Assembly: GCA_900542835.1 (NCBI GenBank)
Contig: UQPB01000038.1
Location: forward strand, 1 to 32,137
Source of the DNA: an uncultured Pelosinus sp.
Lineage (GTDB): Bacteria > Bacillota > Negativicutes > Sporomusales > Acetonemataceae
Direction: 5' to 3'
Length of the DNA stretch: 32,137 nt
Within the stretch, counting starts at the first letter, position 1, and each line of letters opens with the position of its first letter. Below, in pieces: positions 14,793 through 21,862 of this stretch. The notes beneath the pieces are model-generated. The model was given only the letters and a program-made list of their open reading frames with translations. It was not told the origin of the DNA and ran no database searches. The position numbers were made by a program, and so were the translations under genes.

Positions 14793-16490
14793 ATGCAGGC
14801 GCTGGTTACTCTCGAAAATGTTTCCTTTACCTACCGGCAGCGCAGCCGGCCTACCATCAGCGACATCAATCTGCAGGTAGCGGCCGGGGATTTTCTGCTG
14901 CTGACCGGAGCAACCGGCTGTGGCAAAAGCACGCTGCTGAAAACATTGAACGGTCTGCTACCGCATGAAAGCGGCGGCCTGTTGACCGGGCGGGTGATCA
15001 TCGACGGCCGCGATAGCCGCAGTTGCAGTATTGCTTCACTGAGTCGTCATGTCGGCATGGTGTTTCAAAGTCCTGACGACCAGATCTTTTCGACCACCGT
15101 CTTCGATGAGACAGCCTTTGTGCTGGAGAATAGCGGTGTGACGGGAGTGGGGCTAAAGGCGCGTGTCGATGAAGCGTTGGCGATGGTAGGATTGCTGGAT
15201 AAGCGTGATGCCAGTGTTCACGCGCTTTCCGGCGGGCAGAAGCAACGGCTGGCTGTAGCCTCGGTGCTGGCCGCCAGACCGAAAGTGCTGGCGCTCGATG
15301 AACCGATCAGCCAGCTTGACCCGCAGGGGGCGGCTGAGCTGTTGGCGGTTTTGCGCCAAATTAATGCCACTCTCGGTATTACCGTGATTATTGTCGAGCA
15401 CAGGCTGCATGAAGTAATGCCGCTGTGCCAGCGGGTGGTGGTAATGGATGCCGGCCGCATCGTCTGGCAGGGCAGTCAGGAGGAGGCTTTTGCCCGGGCG
15501 GAGTTATTCGCCGCCCATGGGCTGCGGCTGCCGCAGCCGGTCACAATTTGCGCCCGCCTGGGTATACGACTGGCATCGGCGCAGGTGGAGGCAGCGGCTG
15601 CCGCTATCCGCGAACGCTATACGGTTACGGCCTGCGAAGCGCTGCCACCGCCGGAAAATGCTTGCGGTGAACCAGCTCTGACCGTGGACGGCGTTTGTTT
15701 TCGCTATCAGGAAAAGGGCGAGCTTATTTTGAACATGATCCGGCTAACGCTTGCCAAAGGGCAGTTCATCGCTCTGATGGGCAGCAATGGCGCTGGCAAA
15801 TCTACGCTGCTGCATGTGATCGGCGGTCTGCTGCAGCCGGCGGCGGGACAGGTGCTGCTGGGCGGCGATCGGGTTGGCGGCATTACACCGCGAATCGGCA
15901 TGGTGCTGCAAAATCCGGATTTTATGTTGTTCAACAGCAGCGTGCGCCAGGAAATCGGCTTTGCCTGCAGTCAGGCTGCAGGCAGGACTGTCTGGACAGA
16001 AACCTGCGAGGCTGTCTCTGTCCATTTAGGGCTGCAGCCGCTGGCGGATGATTTTCCGCTGGCGCTCAGCCGCGGCCAGCGGCTGCGGGTGGCAATCGCC
16101 GCCGTGCTGGCAAGCCAGCCAGAGGTATTGCTGCTGGATGAGCCGACTACCGGCCAGGACATTGGCCATATTGAAGACATTGCCGCTTTGCTGGGTGATT
16201 TTACCGCCCAGGGAGGAACCATCATCTTCTGCACTCACGATGGCGAGGTTGCCGCCCGCTATGCCGACCGCGTCATTGTCATGCGGCAGGGCCGCATTGC
16301 CGCCGACGCGCCGCCGGCGGAGGGGTTTTCCCGGCCGGCGCTGCTGCTGGCGGCGGGCCTTAAGCCGCCGGCGGCGCTGCAACTGGCGCAGCGTCTATAC
16401 GGTGGACAGTCCCTAACGGCGGAGGAGGTGATCGATTATGTTCGCCAGAACAGTCTGGGAAGCGACGCCGGGCTCAACCCCGCTACATAA
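14793..16490 (+). CDS. Fused double ATPase of ECF transporter (EcfA-EcfA', YkoD/CbiO-like)
   Basis: A 565-residue protein with two ABC domains in one chain, powering the ECF transporter. Domain 1: Walker A GATGCGKS (39-46), Q-loop FQSPDDQ, signature LSGGQ (145-149), Walker B VLALDEP, H-loop VEHRLHE. Domain 2: Walker A GSNGAGKS (330-337), LQNPD, degenerate signature LSRGQ (425-429), Walker B VLLLDEP, H-loop CTHDGE. Two fused domains replace the EcfA/EcfA' heterodimer, as in YkoD. ATG at 14793 is chosen because GGGAGG lies just before it and the ABC domain then begins correctly. An in-frame ATG at 14700 lies inside the previous gene. It starts 4 bases after the S-like gene and overlaps ecfT by 53 bases. 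Confidence 0.9.
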   Translation: MQALVTLENVSFTYRQRSRPTISDINLQVAAGDFLLLTGATGCGKSTLLKTLNGLLPHESGGLLTGRVIIDGRDSRSCSIASLSRHVGMVFQSPDDQIFSTTVFDETAFVLENSGVTGVGLKARVDEALAMVGLLDKRDASVHALSGGQKQRLAVASVLAARPKVLALDEPISQLDPQGAAELLAVLRQINATLGITVIIVEHRLHEVMPLCQRVVVMDAGRIVWQGSQEEAFARAELFAAHGLRLPQPVTICARLGIRLASAQVEAAAAAIRERYTVTACEALPPPENACGEPALTVDGVCFRYQEKGELILNMIRLTLAKGQFIALMGSNGAGKSTLLHVIGGLLQPAAGQVLLGGDRVGGITPRIGMVLQNPDFMLFNSSVRQEIGFACSQAAGRTVWTETCEAVSVHLGLQPLADDFPLALSRGQRLRVAIAAVLASQPEVLLLDEPTTGQDIGHIEDIAALLGDFTAQGGTIIFCTHDGEVAARYADRVIVMRQGRIAADAPPAEGFSRPALLLAAGLKPPAALQLAQRLYGGQSLTAEEVIDYVRQNSLGSDAGLNPAT

Positions 16491-17325
16491 GCTGGATGCG
16501 CGCGCCAAACTAATCAGCCTGGCCTGCTGGGCTGTCGCCACAGTAACCATCGACAGTCCGCGCTCCTTATTCCTGCTGTTTGGGCTGACGCTTTGCCTGC
16601 ATCTTGCCGCCAGGTCGTCCTTTGCCCGCTGGCGGGTGCTGATGTTGATTGTTCTCCTGGGCATATGGGGTTCGATGACCAGCCAGGCGCTGTTTTACAG
16701 CCGCGATCCCCGCACCGTTATCGCCTGCCTGCTGCCGCCGGCCACACCGCTCTTTGGCCCGCTGACCGGAGGTATCTTTGTATACCGCGAGGGCCTGGAG
16801 TACGGGGCGGTGCAGGCGCTGCGGTCAGCCACGATGCTGTCAATGGGCCTGCTGGTCAGTTGGACTTCCGATCCCCGGCAGCTGCTGCGCAGCTTTCTGT
16901 CCTGGAGGATGCCGTATGAACTGGCGTTTATGCTGATTACCGCCCTGCGTTTTTTGCCGGTCATCTTTCAGGAGACGGCGGTGGTACTGACGGCGCAGCG
17001 GCTGCGCGGCTTCCAGCCGTTGCGGACGCTGTCGCCGCGGCGGTTGCTGCAGACCGCGTTTCAGACACTGTTCCCGATTCTGGGGCGTACCCTGCGCCGT
17101 GCCGCCACGCTGGCCGCTTCGGTGGAGAGCCGCGGCTTCGGGCGCGACAGCCGTTGCCTGGAACATCAGCCCTGGCCGGCGGCGTCTGCAGCGTTGTGCG
17201 TGACGGCTTTGCTGGCGACGGCTGCCTTGCTGGCGTTCAAGACGGTAGATGTGCTGCAGTATAACGGCATCGTTTATTTCGCCGGCTGGCGGACGCTGTA
17301 TGACATAATGAAGGTATGGATGTAG
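16438..17325 (+). CDS. ecfT: ECF transporter transmembrane subunit EcfT (CbiQ/YkoC-like)
   Basis: 295-residue integral membrane subunit linking the S component to the ATPases. After LHKLDARAKLI (16-26) several hydrophobic helices follow, then the two arginine-glycine coupling motifs, AQRLRGF (186-192) and VESRGFG (229-235), and a last helix near 248-268. The start overlaps the ATPase gene by 53 bases. The start is well supported by GGAGGAGG at 16421-16428 and by the early hydrophobic segment. Such an overlap suggests coupled translation of ATPase and EcfT. Confidence 0.9.
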   Translation: MFARTVWEATPGSTPLHKLDARAKLISLACWAVATVTIDSPRSLFLLFGLTLCLHLAARSSFARWRVLMLIVLLGIWGSMTSQALFYSRDPRTVIACLLPPATPLFGPLTGGIFVYREGLEYGAVQALRSATMLSMGLLVSWTSDPRQLLRSFLSWRMPYELAFMLITALRFLPVIFQETAVVLTAQRLRGFQPLRTLSPRRLLQTAFQTLFPILGRTLRRAATLAASVESRGFGRDSRCLEHQPWPAASAALCVTALLATAALLAFKTVDVLQYNGIVYFAGWRTLYDIMKVWM

Positions 17326-18747
17326 ATGAAAAAGAAGCTGATGAATACGGGACTTGTCCTTTTATTTAGTTTTAGTCTGCTGTTGCTGGGAATGCAGATT
17401 TTTGGCGGCGGCGGCCGCCAGACTGTCGCCGGCGTGGCGACAGAAACCGGCCTGTATACGCCGCGGGACGTGCTTGACCTGGGAAAAGTCGAGGTGCATA
17501 ACTTCCAGCGCATGGGATTCACCAAAGGCTTTGTCCGGTTTTCGCCAGACAGCCGCTATCTGGCAGCTGGAACCGAGGATGGCGACATTTTGTTGACAAC
17601 CGCTGACGGGCAGCTGCTTTGGCGCAGGAATATCGGCCTGGGCAAGCTGGCGGCGCTGGAATTCAGCGCTGACGGCAGCCGGCTGCTGGCCGGCGAGACC
17701 AGTCAGCAGGGCGGGTTGCTGTGCCTTGACGTTAAGGATGGACGCGAACTGTGGCGGCATTCGAGTGTGGACGAGCTGGGGGTGGACATCAAGCGCAAGA
17801 CTTATCCCGGCATCGTCGCTATCCGCAGCGGCGGCAATGGTGAAGTCTATGCGGTTGGCCTGCGCTATATCCGGCACGCAGACGGCAACAGCGAATACCG
17901 TGGCCGCGTCTATAAATACAGCCTGACCGGGGAACGGCTGGCGCTATTTCCGGCTGATCACAATATTGATACCTGGGTTAACTGGCTGGGGGTAGACAAG
18001 CAAGCCGCCAGAGTCGTCTTCGGGACCGCCAACTGGAGCGAGGGGGTCAGCCGTTATGATGCAACCATGTATTGCCTTGACGGCGAGCTGCGGCAAATTC
18101 TTTGGCAAGAAAAGCTGCCGGCAGTCGTTCCCTACCAGAATCCCACTATGCGCAACGGCCCTGACATCACCGCCGACGGCCGTTATGTCAGCGGCGTGGT
18201 CAGCGACGGCCGCGGCTTTGTCTACGACGGCGGCAGCGGCCGCCGGCTCTGGCTGCGCACACTTAGCCGGCCGCAGCAAATCGGCGGCGTGTTTGTCAAC
18301 GCTGTCGGTCTTTACGGCCAGACGGCCGGTTCACATTTCTTATTTTCTACCGGCAATACCTATAACCGCGCTAACTGGCAGCTGCCGACACCGTTTGAAC
18401 ATCCCAGTGCCAACAGCCTGTTTATTTTTGACAGGGAGGGAACCTTGACCGGCCGGGTGTCCCTGCGGGGCATGCTGGAGCAGCTTAGCGCCAATGACAA
18501 CGCTGTGGCCGTAGCCGTTGGCCGTAATGTCCGGGCAAAGGATACGGCGGTTCACGGCTTAACCCTGTTGGCAATTCCCGATGGACGCATGCTTGACCGC
18601 CTGCCTACCGAGGGTCCTTGCGTCGCGGCGGCGATCAGCGCCGACGGCAATTACGCCGCCGCCGTGGAAGCGCCGTTGCAGTTGGATGACGGCAGGATTA
18701 TCGGTGGTTATAAATTGTGGTTATTGCAAAAAGAACAAGCAAAATGA
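17326..18747 (+). CDS. Membrane-anchored beta-propeller protein of unknown function
   Basis: 473 residues. An N-terminal hydrophobic segment (about 8-27, ending IFGGGG) is a signal peptide or anchor. The rest holds WD40/PQQ-like blade repeats: FSPDSRYLAAGTEDGDILL with GQLLWRRN, FSADGSRLLAGET with GRELWRHS, ITADGRYVSGVVSDG with GRRLWLRT, and ISADGNYAAAV near the end. The fold should face the extracytoplasmic side. Its ATG directly abuts the ecfT stop and cbiK2 follows 17 bases later, so it belongs to the ECF operon. Propellers often bind ligands or partner proteins, so it could be an accessory subunit of the ECF S-like protein, but function is unknown. Confidence 0.72.
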   Translation: MKKKLMNTGLVLLFSFSLLLLGMQIFGGGGRQTVAGVATETGLYTPRDVLDLGKVEVHNFQRMGFTKGFVRFSPDSRYLAAGTEDGDILLTTADGQLLWRRNIGLGKLAALEFSADGSRLLAGETSQQGGLLCLDVKDGRELWRHSSVDELGVDIKRKTYPGIVAIRSGGNGEVYAVGLRYIRHADGNSEYRGRVYKYSLTGERLALFPADHNIDTWVNWLGVDKQAARVVFGTANWSEGVSRYDATMYCLDGELRQILWQEKLPAVVPYQNPTMRNGPDITADGRYVSGVVSDGRGFVYDGGSGRRLWLRTLSRPQQIGGVFVNAVGLYGQTAGSHFLFSTGNTYNRANWQLPTPFEHPSANSLFIFDREGTLTGRVSLRGMLEQLSANDNAVAVAVGRNVRAKDTAVHGLTLLAIPDGRMLDRLPTEGPCVAAAISADGNYAAAVEAPLQLDDGRIIGGYKLWLLQKEQAK

Positions 18748-18764
18748 ATGGGAGGCTTAACTGA

Positions 18765-19598
18765 ATGAATCAGACAGCAATTGAAAAAAAAGCAATTTTG
18801 GTCGTCAGCTTTGGCACCACTTATGCTGACACCCGCAAGGCTTGCATTGAAAGCGTTGAGGATAAAATGCGCGCCGCTTTCCCCGGCTACGAGGTGCGCC
18901 GGGCTTTCACCTCCCGCATGGTCATGCGGCGACTGGCGGAACGCGACGGCATCATTGTCGACAACGAGCGGCAGGCTCTTGACCGCCTGCAGGCGGACGG
19001 CTTCAGCGAGGTGTATGTCCAGCCGCTGCATATCATTGCCGGCGAAGAGTATGAGAAAATCCGCCGCATTGTCATTGAGTACGCGCACGCTAAGAAGTTC
19101 CGCCGGCTGACCCTGGGCCGGCCGCTGCTGTACTATATGGGACAGGAAGAGCAGCCTGACGACTACCTGGCGGCAATCGAGGCGCTGGATATCAGCATTG
19201 GCGCCGATGAAGCCCTTGTCTTTATGGGCCACGGCAGCGCCCATCCCGCCAATGCCGCTTATACCGCCCTGCAGATGAAGTTGCGGGACTCCGGCCGCAA
19301 AACCGCGTTTGTGTATACCGTCGAGGGCTATCCGGATCTGCAATGGGTAATTGATCAGTTACAGGCGGCTGACGTTAAGAAAGTACTGCTGCAGCCGTTT
19401 ATGCTGGTCGCCGGCGACCATGCCCGCAACGATATGGCCGGCGACGAGGAAGACTCAGCGAAATCAGTTCTGGCCGCCGCCGGCTTTGCGGTGGAGGTCA
19501 AGCTGCAGGGCCTGGGCGAGATTCCCGCCATCCAGGACCTTTATGTACGCCATATCAAGGATGCCATGGATAAACCGGCGGGACACGGCTGCAAATAA
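18765..19598 (+). CDS. cbiK: CbiK-type sirohydrochlorin cobaltochelatase, cytosolic
   Basis: 277-residue paralogue of the protein at 747. The core is nearly the same (ILVVSFGTTYADT, RRAFTSRMVMRRL, QPLHIIAGEEYEKI) and both metal-ligand histidines are kept: H156 in MGHGSAHPAN and H219 in AGDHARNDM. There is no signal peptide, the protein begins MNQTAIEKKAILVV, so it should be the cytosolic enzyme inserting Co2+ into sirohydrochlorin. GGGAGG precedes the ATG. It is the last gene of the RS2 operon, which ties a cobalt-using enzyme to the ECF transporter. Confidence 0.93.
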   Translation: MNQTAIEKKAILVVSFGTTYADTRKACIESVEDKMRAAFPGYEVRRAFTSRMVMRRLAERDGIIVDNERQALDRLQADGFSEVYVQPLHIIAGEEYEKIRRIVIEYAHAKKFRRLTLGRPLLYYMGQEEQPDDYLAAIEALDISIGADEALVFMGHGSAHPANAAYTALQMKLRDSGRKTAFVYTVEGYPDLQWVIDQLQAADVKKVLLQPFMLVAGDHARNDMAGDEEDSAKSVLAAAGFAVEVKLQGLGEIPAIQDLYVRHIKDAMDKPAGHGCK

Positions 19599-19663
19599 AT
19601 CAATAACGGCGTTTAAGAAAAAGTGAAGATAAAGTTGCCACACCGAATACTTAATAGGGATTT

Positions 19664-19685
19664 CTTACTTTAATAACGAAGTAAG
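19664..19685 (+). repeat. AT-rich inverted repeat between cbiK2 and ABC-2 genes
   Basis: CTTACTT (19664-19670), loop TAATAACG, AAGTAAG (19679-19685), followed by only TTT. It could be a weak terminator or an operator for the following ABC genes. A further small palindrome, CGTCG-AA-CGACG, lies at 19720-19731. No clear promoter was found in the 204-base gap. Confidence 0.35.
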
Positions 19686-19802
19686 TTTGCAGCGACGCTT
19701 GTCAGGTTATTGTCGACCTCGTCGAACGACGGGATGAGCTTCCGCCGGTTTTCATCGAACGGGGCCTGTCAAAACAGTTGTTAAATTAATCTATTGGAGA
19801 GA

Positions 19803-20582
19803 ATGGCTTTGCAAGAACATAACAATTTTTCCCCCGCGCCTGTCTGCGCCCTGCGGCTGACAGGCCTGACCAAGCGCTATCATGAACATACGCTGCTTGA
19901 TAACGTTTCTCTGGCGGTGGATGCCGGCCAGATATTCGGCTTGCTAGGGCCAAACGGCGCCGGCAAAAGCACGCTGATGAAAATTATTGCCGGGTTGGTG
20001 CGGCCGACAGCCGGCACGGTCGAGATTTTTGGCCTGGACGCGGCGCAGCGGACGCGGCAGTTGCGGCGGCTTGTCGGCATTGTGCCGCAGGACTCCAATC
20101 TGGAGCGGGAGCTGACTGTGACCGAGGCGCTGACCGTCTATGGCGGTTTATTCGGCCTGGACAATTTGCGCGAACGGGTGGAAGCGACAATTGCCACCTT
20201 TTCGCTGCAGGGAATGCGCCAGAAACGGGTAGGCCGGCTGTCGGGCGGCATGCTGCGCCGGGTGTTGATTGCCCGGGCGCTGCTGCCGCAGCCGCAGCTG
20301 TTGTTGCTTGACGAGCCGACAGTCGGGCTTGACCCTGATGTCAGGCAGGAGATCTGGCAGATTATTCAGGAGCTGGCGGCAGCGGGCAAGACAATGCTGC
20401 TGACTACGCATTACATGGAAGAAGCGGCCCGGCTTTGCGCCCATATCGCGCTGCTGAAGGCCGGCCGGCTGGCCTTATTGGCGACGCCGGAGGAAATTCA
20501 ACAGCGCTATGGCGGCGCTGCCAGCAACGAGGAGGCGCTGGAGGCGTTGTTTATCCAGCTGGCGAAGGGAGAAATCGACTGA
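19803..20582 (+). CDS. ABC-2 type transporter ATPase
   Basis: ATPase of the DrrA/CcmA-like class that drives ABC-2 exporters, about 259 residues. Walker A GPNGAGKS, Q-loop VPQDSNLE, signature LSGGM followed by LRRVLIARALL, Walker B LLLLDEPTVGLDPD and H-loop TTHYMEEA are all intact. The start is uncertain: ATG 19803 is used, but TTG 19809 is better spaced from GGAGAG (19796-19801), and TTG 19794 is in frame too. The stop overlaps the permease start (TGATG). Cargo is unknown. Efflux of a tetrapyrrole, metal complex or unrelated compound are all possible. Confidence 0.88.
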   Translation: MALQEHNNFSPAPVCALRLTGLTKRYHEHTLLDNVSLAVDAGQIFGLLGPNGAGKSTLMKIIAGLVRPTAGTVEIFGLDAAQRTRQLRRLVGIVPQDSNLERELTVTEALTVYGGLFGLDNLRERVEATIATFSLQGMRQKRVGRLSGGMLRRVLIARALLPQPQLLLLDEPTVGLDPDVRQEIWQIIQELAAAGKTMLLTTHYMEEAARLCAHIALLKAGRLALLATPEEIQQRYGGAASNEEALEALFIQLAKGEID

Positions 20583-21319
20583 TGGGCTGGTCCGCGGTAT
20601 ACCGCAGAGAAATGCTGCTGCTCTGGAAGAAGATCGGCCGCATGGGTTATGTGTTCCCTTCAATTATCTCGCCGTTTATCTATTTCTTCGCCTTTGGCCT
20701 GGGCCTGAGCGGCCGGGTCAGCGTCGAGGGCGGCTATCTGCCGTTTCTCGCCAGCGGCATTATCGGCATGACGGTGATGACCAACGGTTTTCAGCAGACC
20801 GCTTCCTCCATCAGTGCCGGCCGTCTCTATTTTCGTCATTTTCACAGCCTGGTGCTCAGCCCGGTGGCGTACATCGCCGCCGCCTGGGGCGTGGTCCTGG
20901 CCGGTATCAGCCGGGCGGCGATCTTTGGCAGCCTGATTCTGATTGTCGGCTATATTTCTTTCGGTACAGGCATTCAGAGCAGCGCCTGGTTTGCCGGCGT
21001 GCTGCTGGGCGGTTTTTGCTTTAGCTCACTGGGCCTGGTTGTGGGGATGCTGGTACGTCAGGTTGATGATATTTCGCTGGTGAACAGCTTTTTCATTACC
21101 CCGATGACCTTTTTCGGTGGCTCGTTCTTTCCGGTGCAGAACCTGCCTCCCTGGCTGAGCCTGCTCGCCGGCTGGTTCCCGATCGGCGCGATTAACACCC
21201 TGCTGCGGACGAGCGTCTGGAGCGGCGAGGCGGTGGAGTCGGCGCTGATTCTTGCCGGCCTGGGCAGCGCATTCTTTGCTTGCGGCGTGTATCTCTATTC
21301 ACGCTATAGCGAATATTGA
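20582..21319 (+). CDS. ABC-2 type transporter permease
   Basis: 245-residue inner-membrane protein with about six hydrophobic segments and the ABC-2 family pattern: MYVF-like start region GYVFPSIISPFIYFFAFG, GIIGMTVMTNGFQQT, VLSPVAYIAAAWG, and the late NSFFITPMTFFGGSFFPV and NLPPWLSLLAGWFPIGAIN. The start ATG overlaps the ATPase stop by one base, so the two are translationally coupled and form a transporter. It is followed at once by the RS3 promoter. Confidence 0.88.
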   Translation: MGWSAVYRREMLLLWKKIGRMGYVFPSIISPFIYFFAFGLGLSGRVSVEGGYLPFLASGIIGMTVMTNGFQQTASSISAGRLYFRHFHSLVLSPVAYIAAAWGVVLAGISRAAIFGSLILIVGYISFGTGIQSSAWFAGVLLGGFCFSSLGLVVGMLVRQVDDISLVNSFFITPMTFFGGSFFPVQNLPPWLSLLAGWFPIGAINTLLRTSVWSGEAVESALILAGLGSAFFACGVYLYSRYSEY

Positions 21320-21341
21320 CGAACAATGTCGCAAAAGGGCA

Positions 21342-21370
21342 TTGACAACAGGATTACCATATGATACCAT
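21342..21370 (+). promoter_or_regulatory. Promoter for RS3 operon
   Basis: TTGACA (21342-21347), 17-base spacer, TACCAT (21365-21370). The -35 lies in the 3' arm of a small hairpin CAATGTC/GGCATTG (21324-21344), which could serve the end of the ABC-2 transcript. Confidence 0.78.
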
Positions 21371-21399
21371 AACGGTGATTTATGGTTGTCTATAACTAA

Positions 21400-21580
21400 A
21401 TATGCGAGACAGGTGCCCCGCAGGGGGCTTAATAGGGAAGTCCGGTGCAATACCGGCGCGGTCCCGCCACTGTAATGAGGAGCAAGCTCAATAAGCGTGT
21501 CCCCACGCTGCCACTGGGAGTAATTCCGGGAAGGTTTGAGTGCGCAATGATCCTGAGCCAGGAGAACTGCCTGTCTGACA
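21400..21580 (+). promoter_or_regulatory. Cobalamin riboswitch RS3
   Basis: P1 GACAGG (21408-21413) with CCTGTC (21570-21575), GGCTTAATAGGGAAG, GCGCGGTCCCGCCACTGTAA and B12 box AGCCAGGAGAACTGCC at 21556-21571. The variable arm (CAAGCTCAATAAGCGTGTCC) differs from the RS1/RS2 and RS4/RS5 pairs. A CCCACGAGCGATGGG hairpin, G-rich tract and terminator follow. Controls TonB receptor 2, btuF2 and cobN2. Confidence 0.96.
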
Positions 21581-21699
21581 ATCACCGTTAGTCCCGCTTC
21601 ACGCGAAGCGGGCCGACCCACGAGCGATGGGAAGGGGATTTTTGCAGACATTGCTTTACTGCTATTCATGCAGTGAAGTACAGATGCGTTTCAAAAACG

Positions 21700-21733
21700 A
21701 ACTTCCAGCCGGCGGCTGGAAGTTTTTATTTTA
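21700..21733 (+). terminator. Riboswitch RS3 terminator
   Basis: Stem AACTTCCAGCC (21700-21710), loop GGC, GGCTGGAAGTT (21714-21724), then TTTATTTT. CTTCC at 21702-21706 can also pair with GGAAG inside the purine tract at 21629-21634. The 129 bases from here to the receptor gene hold only leader sequence. Confidence 0.87.
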
Positions 21734-21862
21734 GCGCTTTGCTATTCCGCCTTGACCTCTGTGCTGTGGTTGCCATTTTCGCGGCTTCAGGAAGATAATC
21801 GTCTAACCGGTTGCAGGCCAGGACGGTTTCTTATACATCACATGAGAGAGAGGTCTTATTTT

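Noticed and set aside
13115..17325. CbiMNQO cobalt transporter
   Set aside because: The ATPase and EcfT fit, but the first gene has a signal peptide and ectodomain in place of the CbiM N-terminus with its metal-binding histidine, and there is no CbiN.
19647..19662. ACTTAATAGGGAT between cbiK2 and the ABC-2 genes, resembling the cobalamin aptamer core CTTAATAGGGAA
   Set aside because: No GCCACTG element, no P5 hairpin and no B12 box follow within the gap, so it is not a riboswitch. A decayed remnant cannot be shown.
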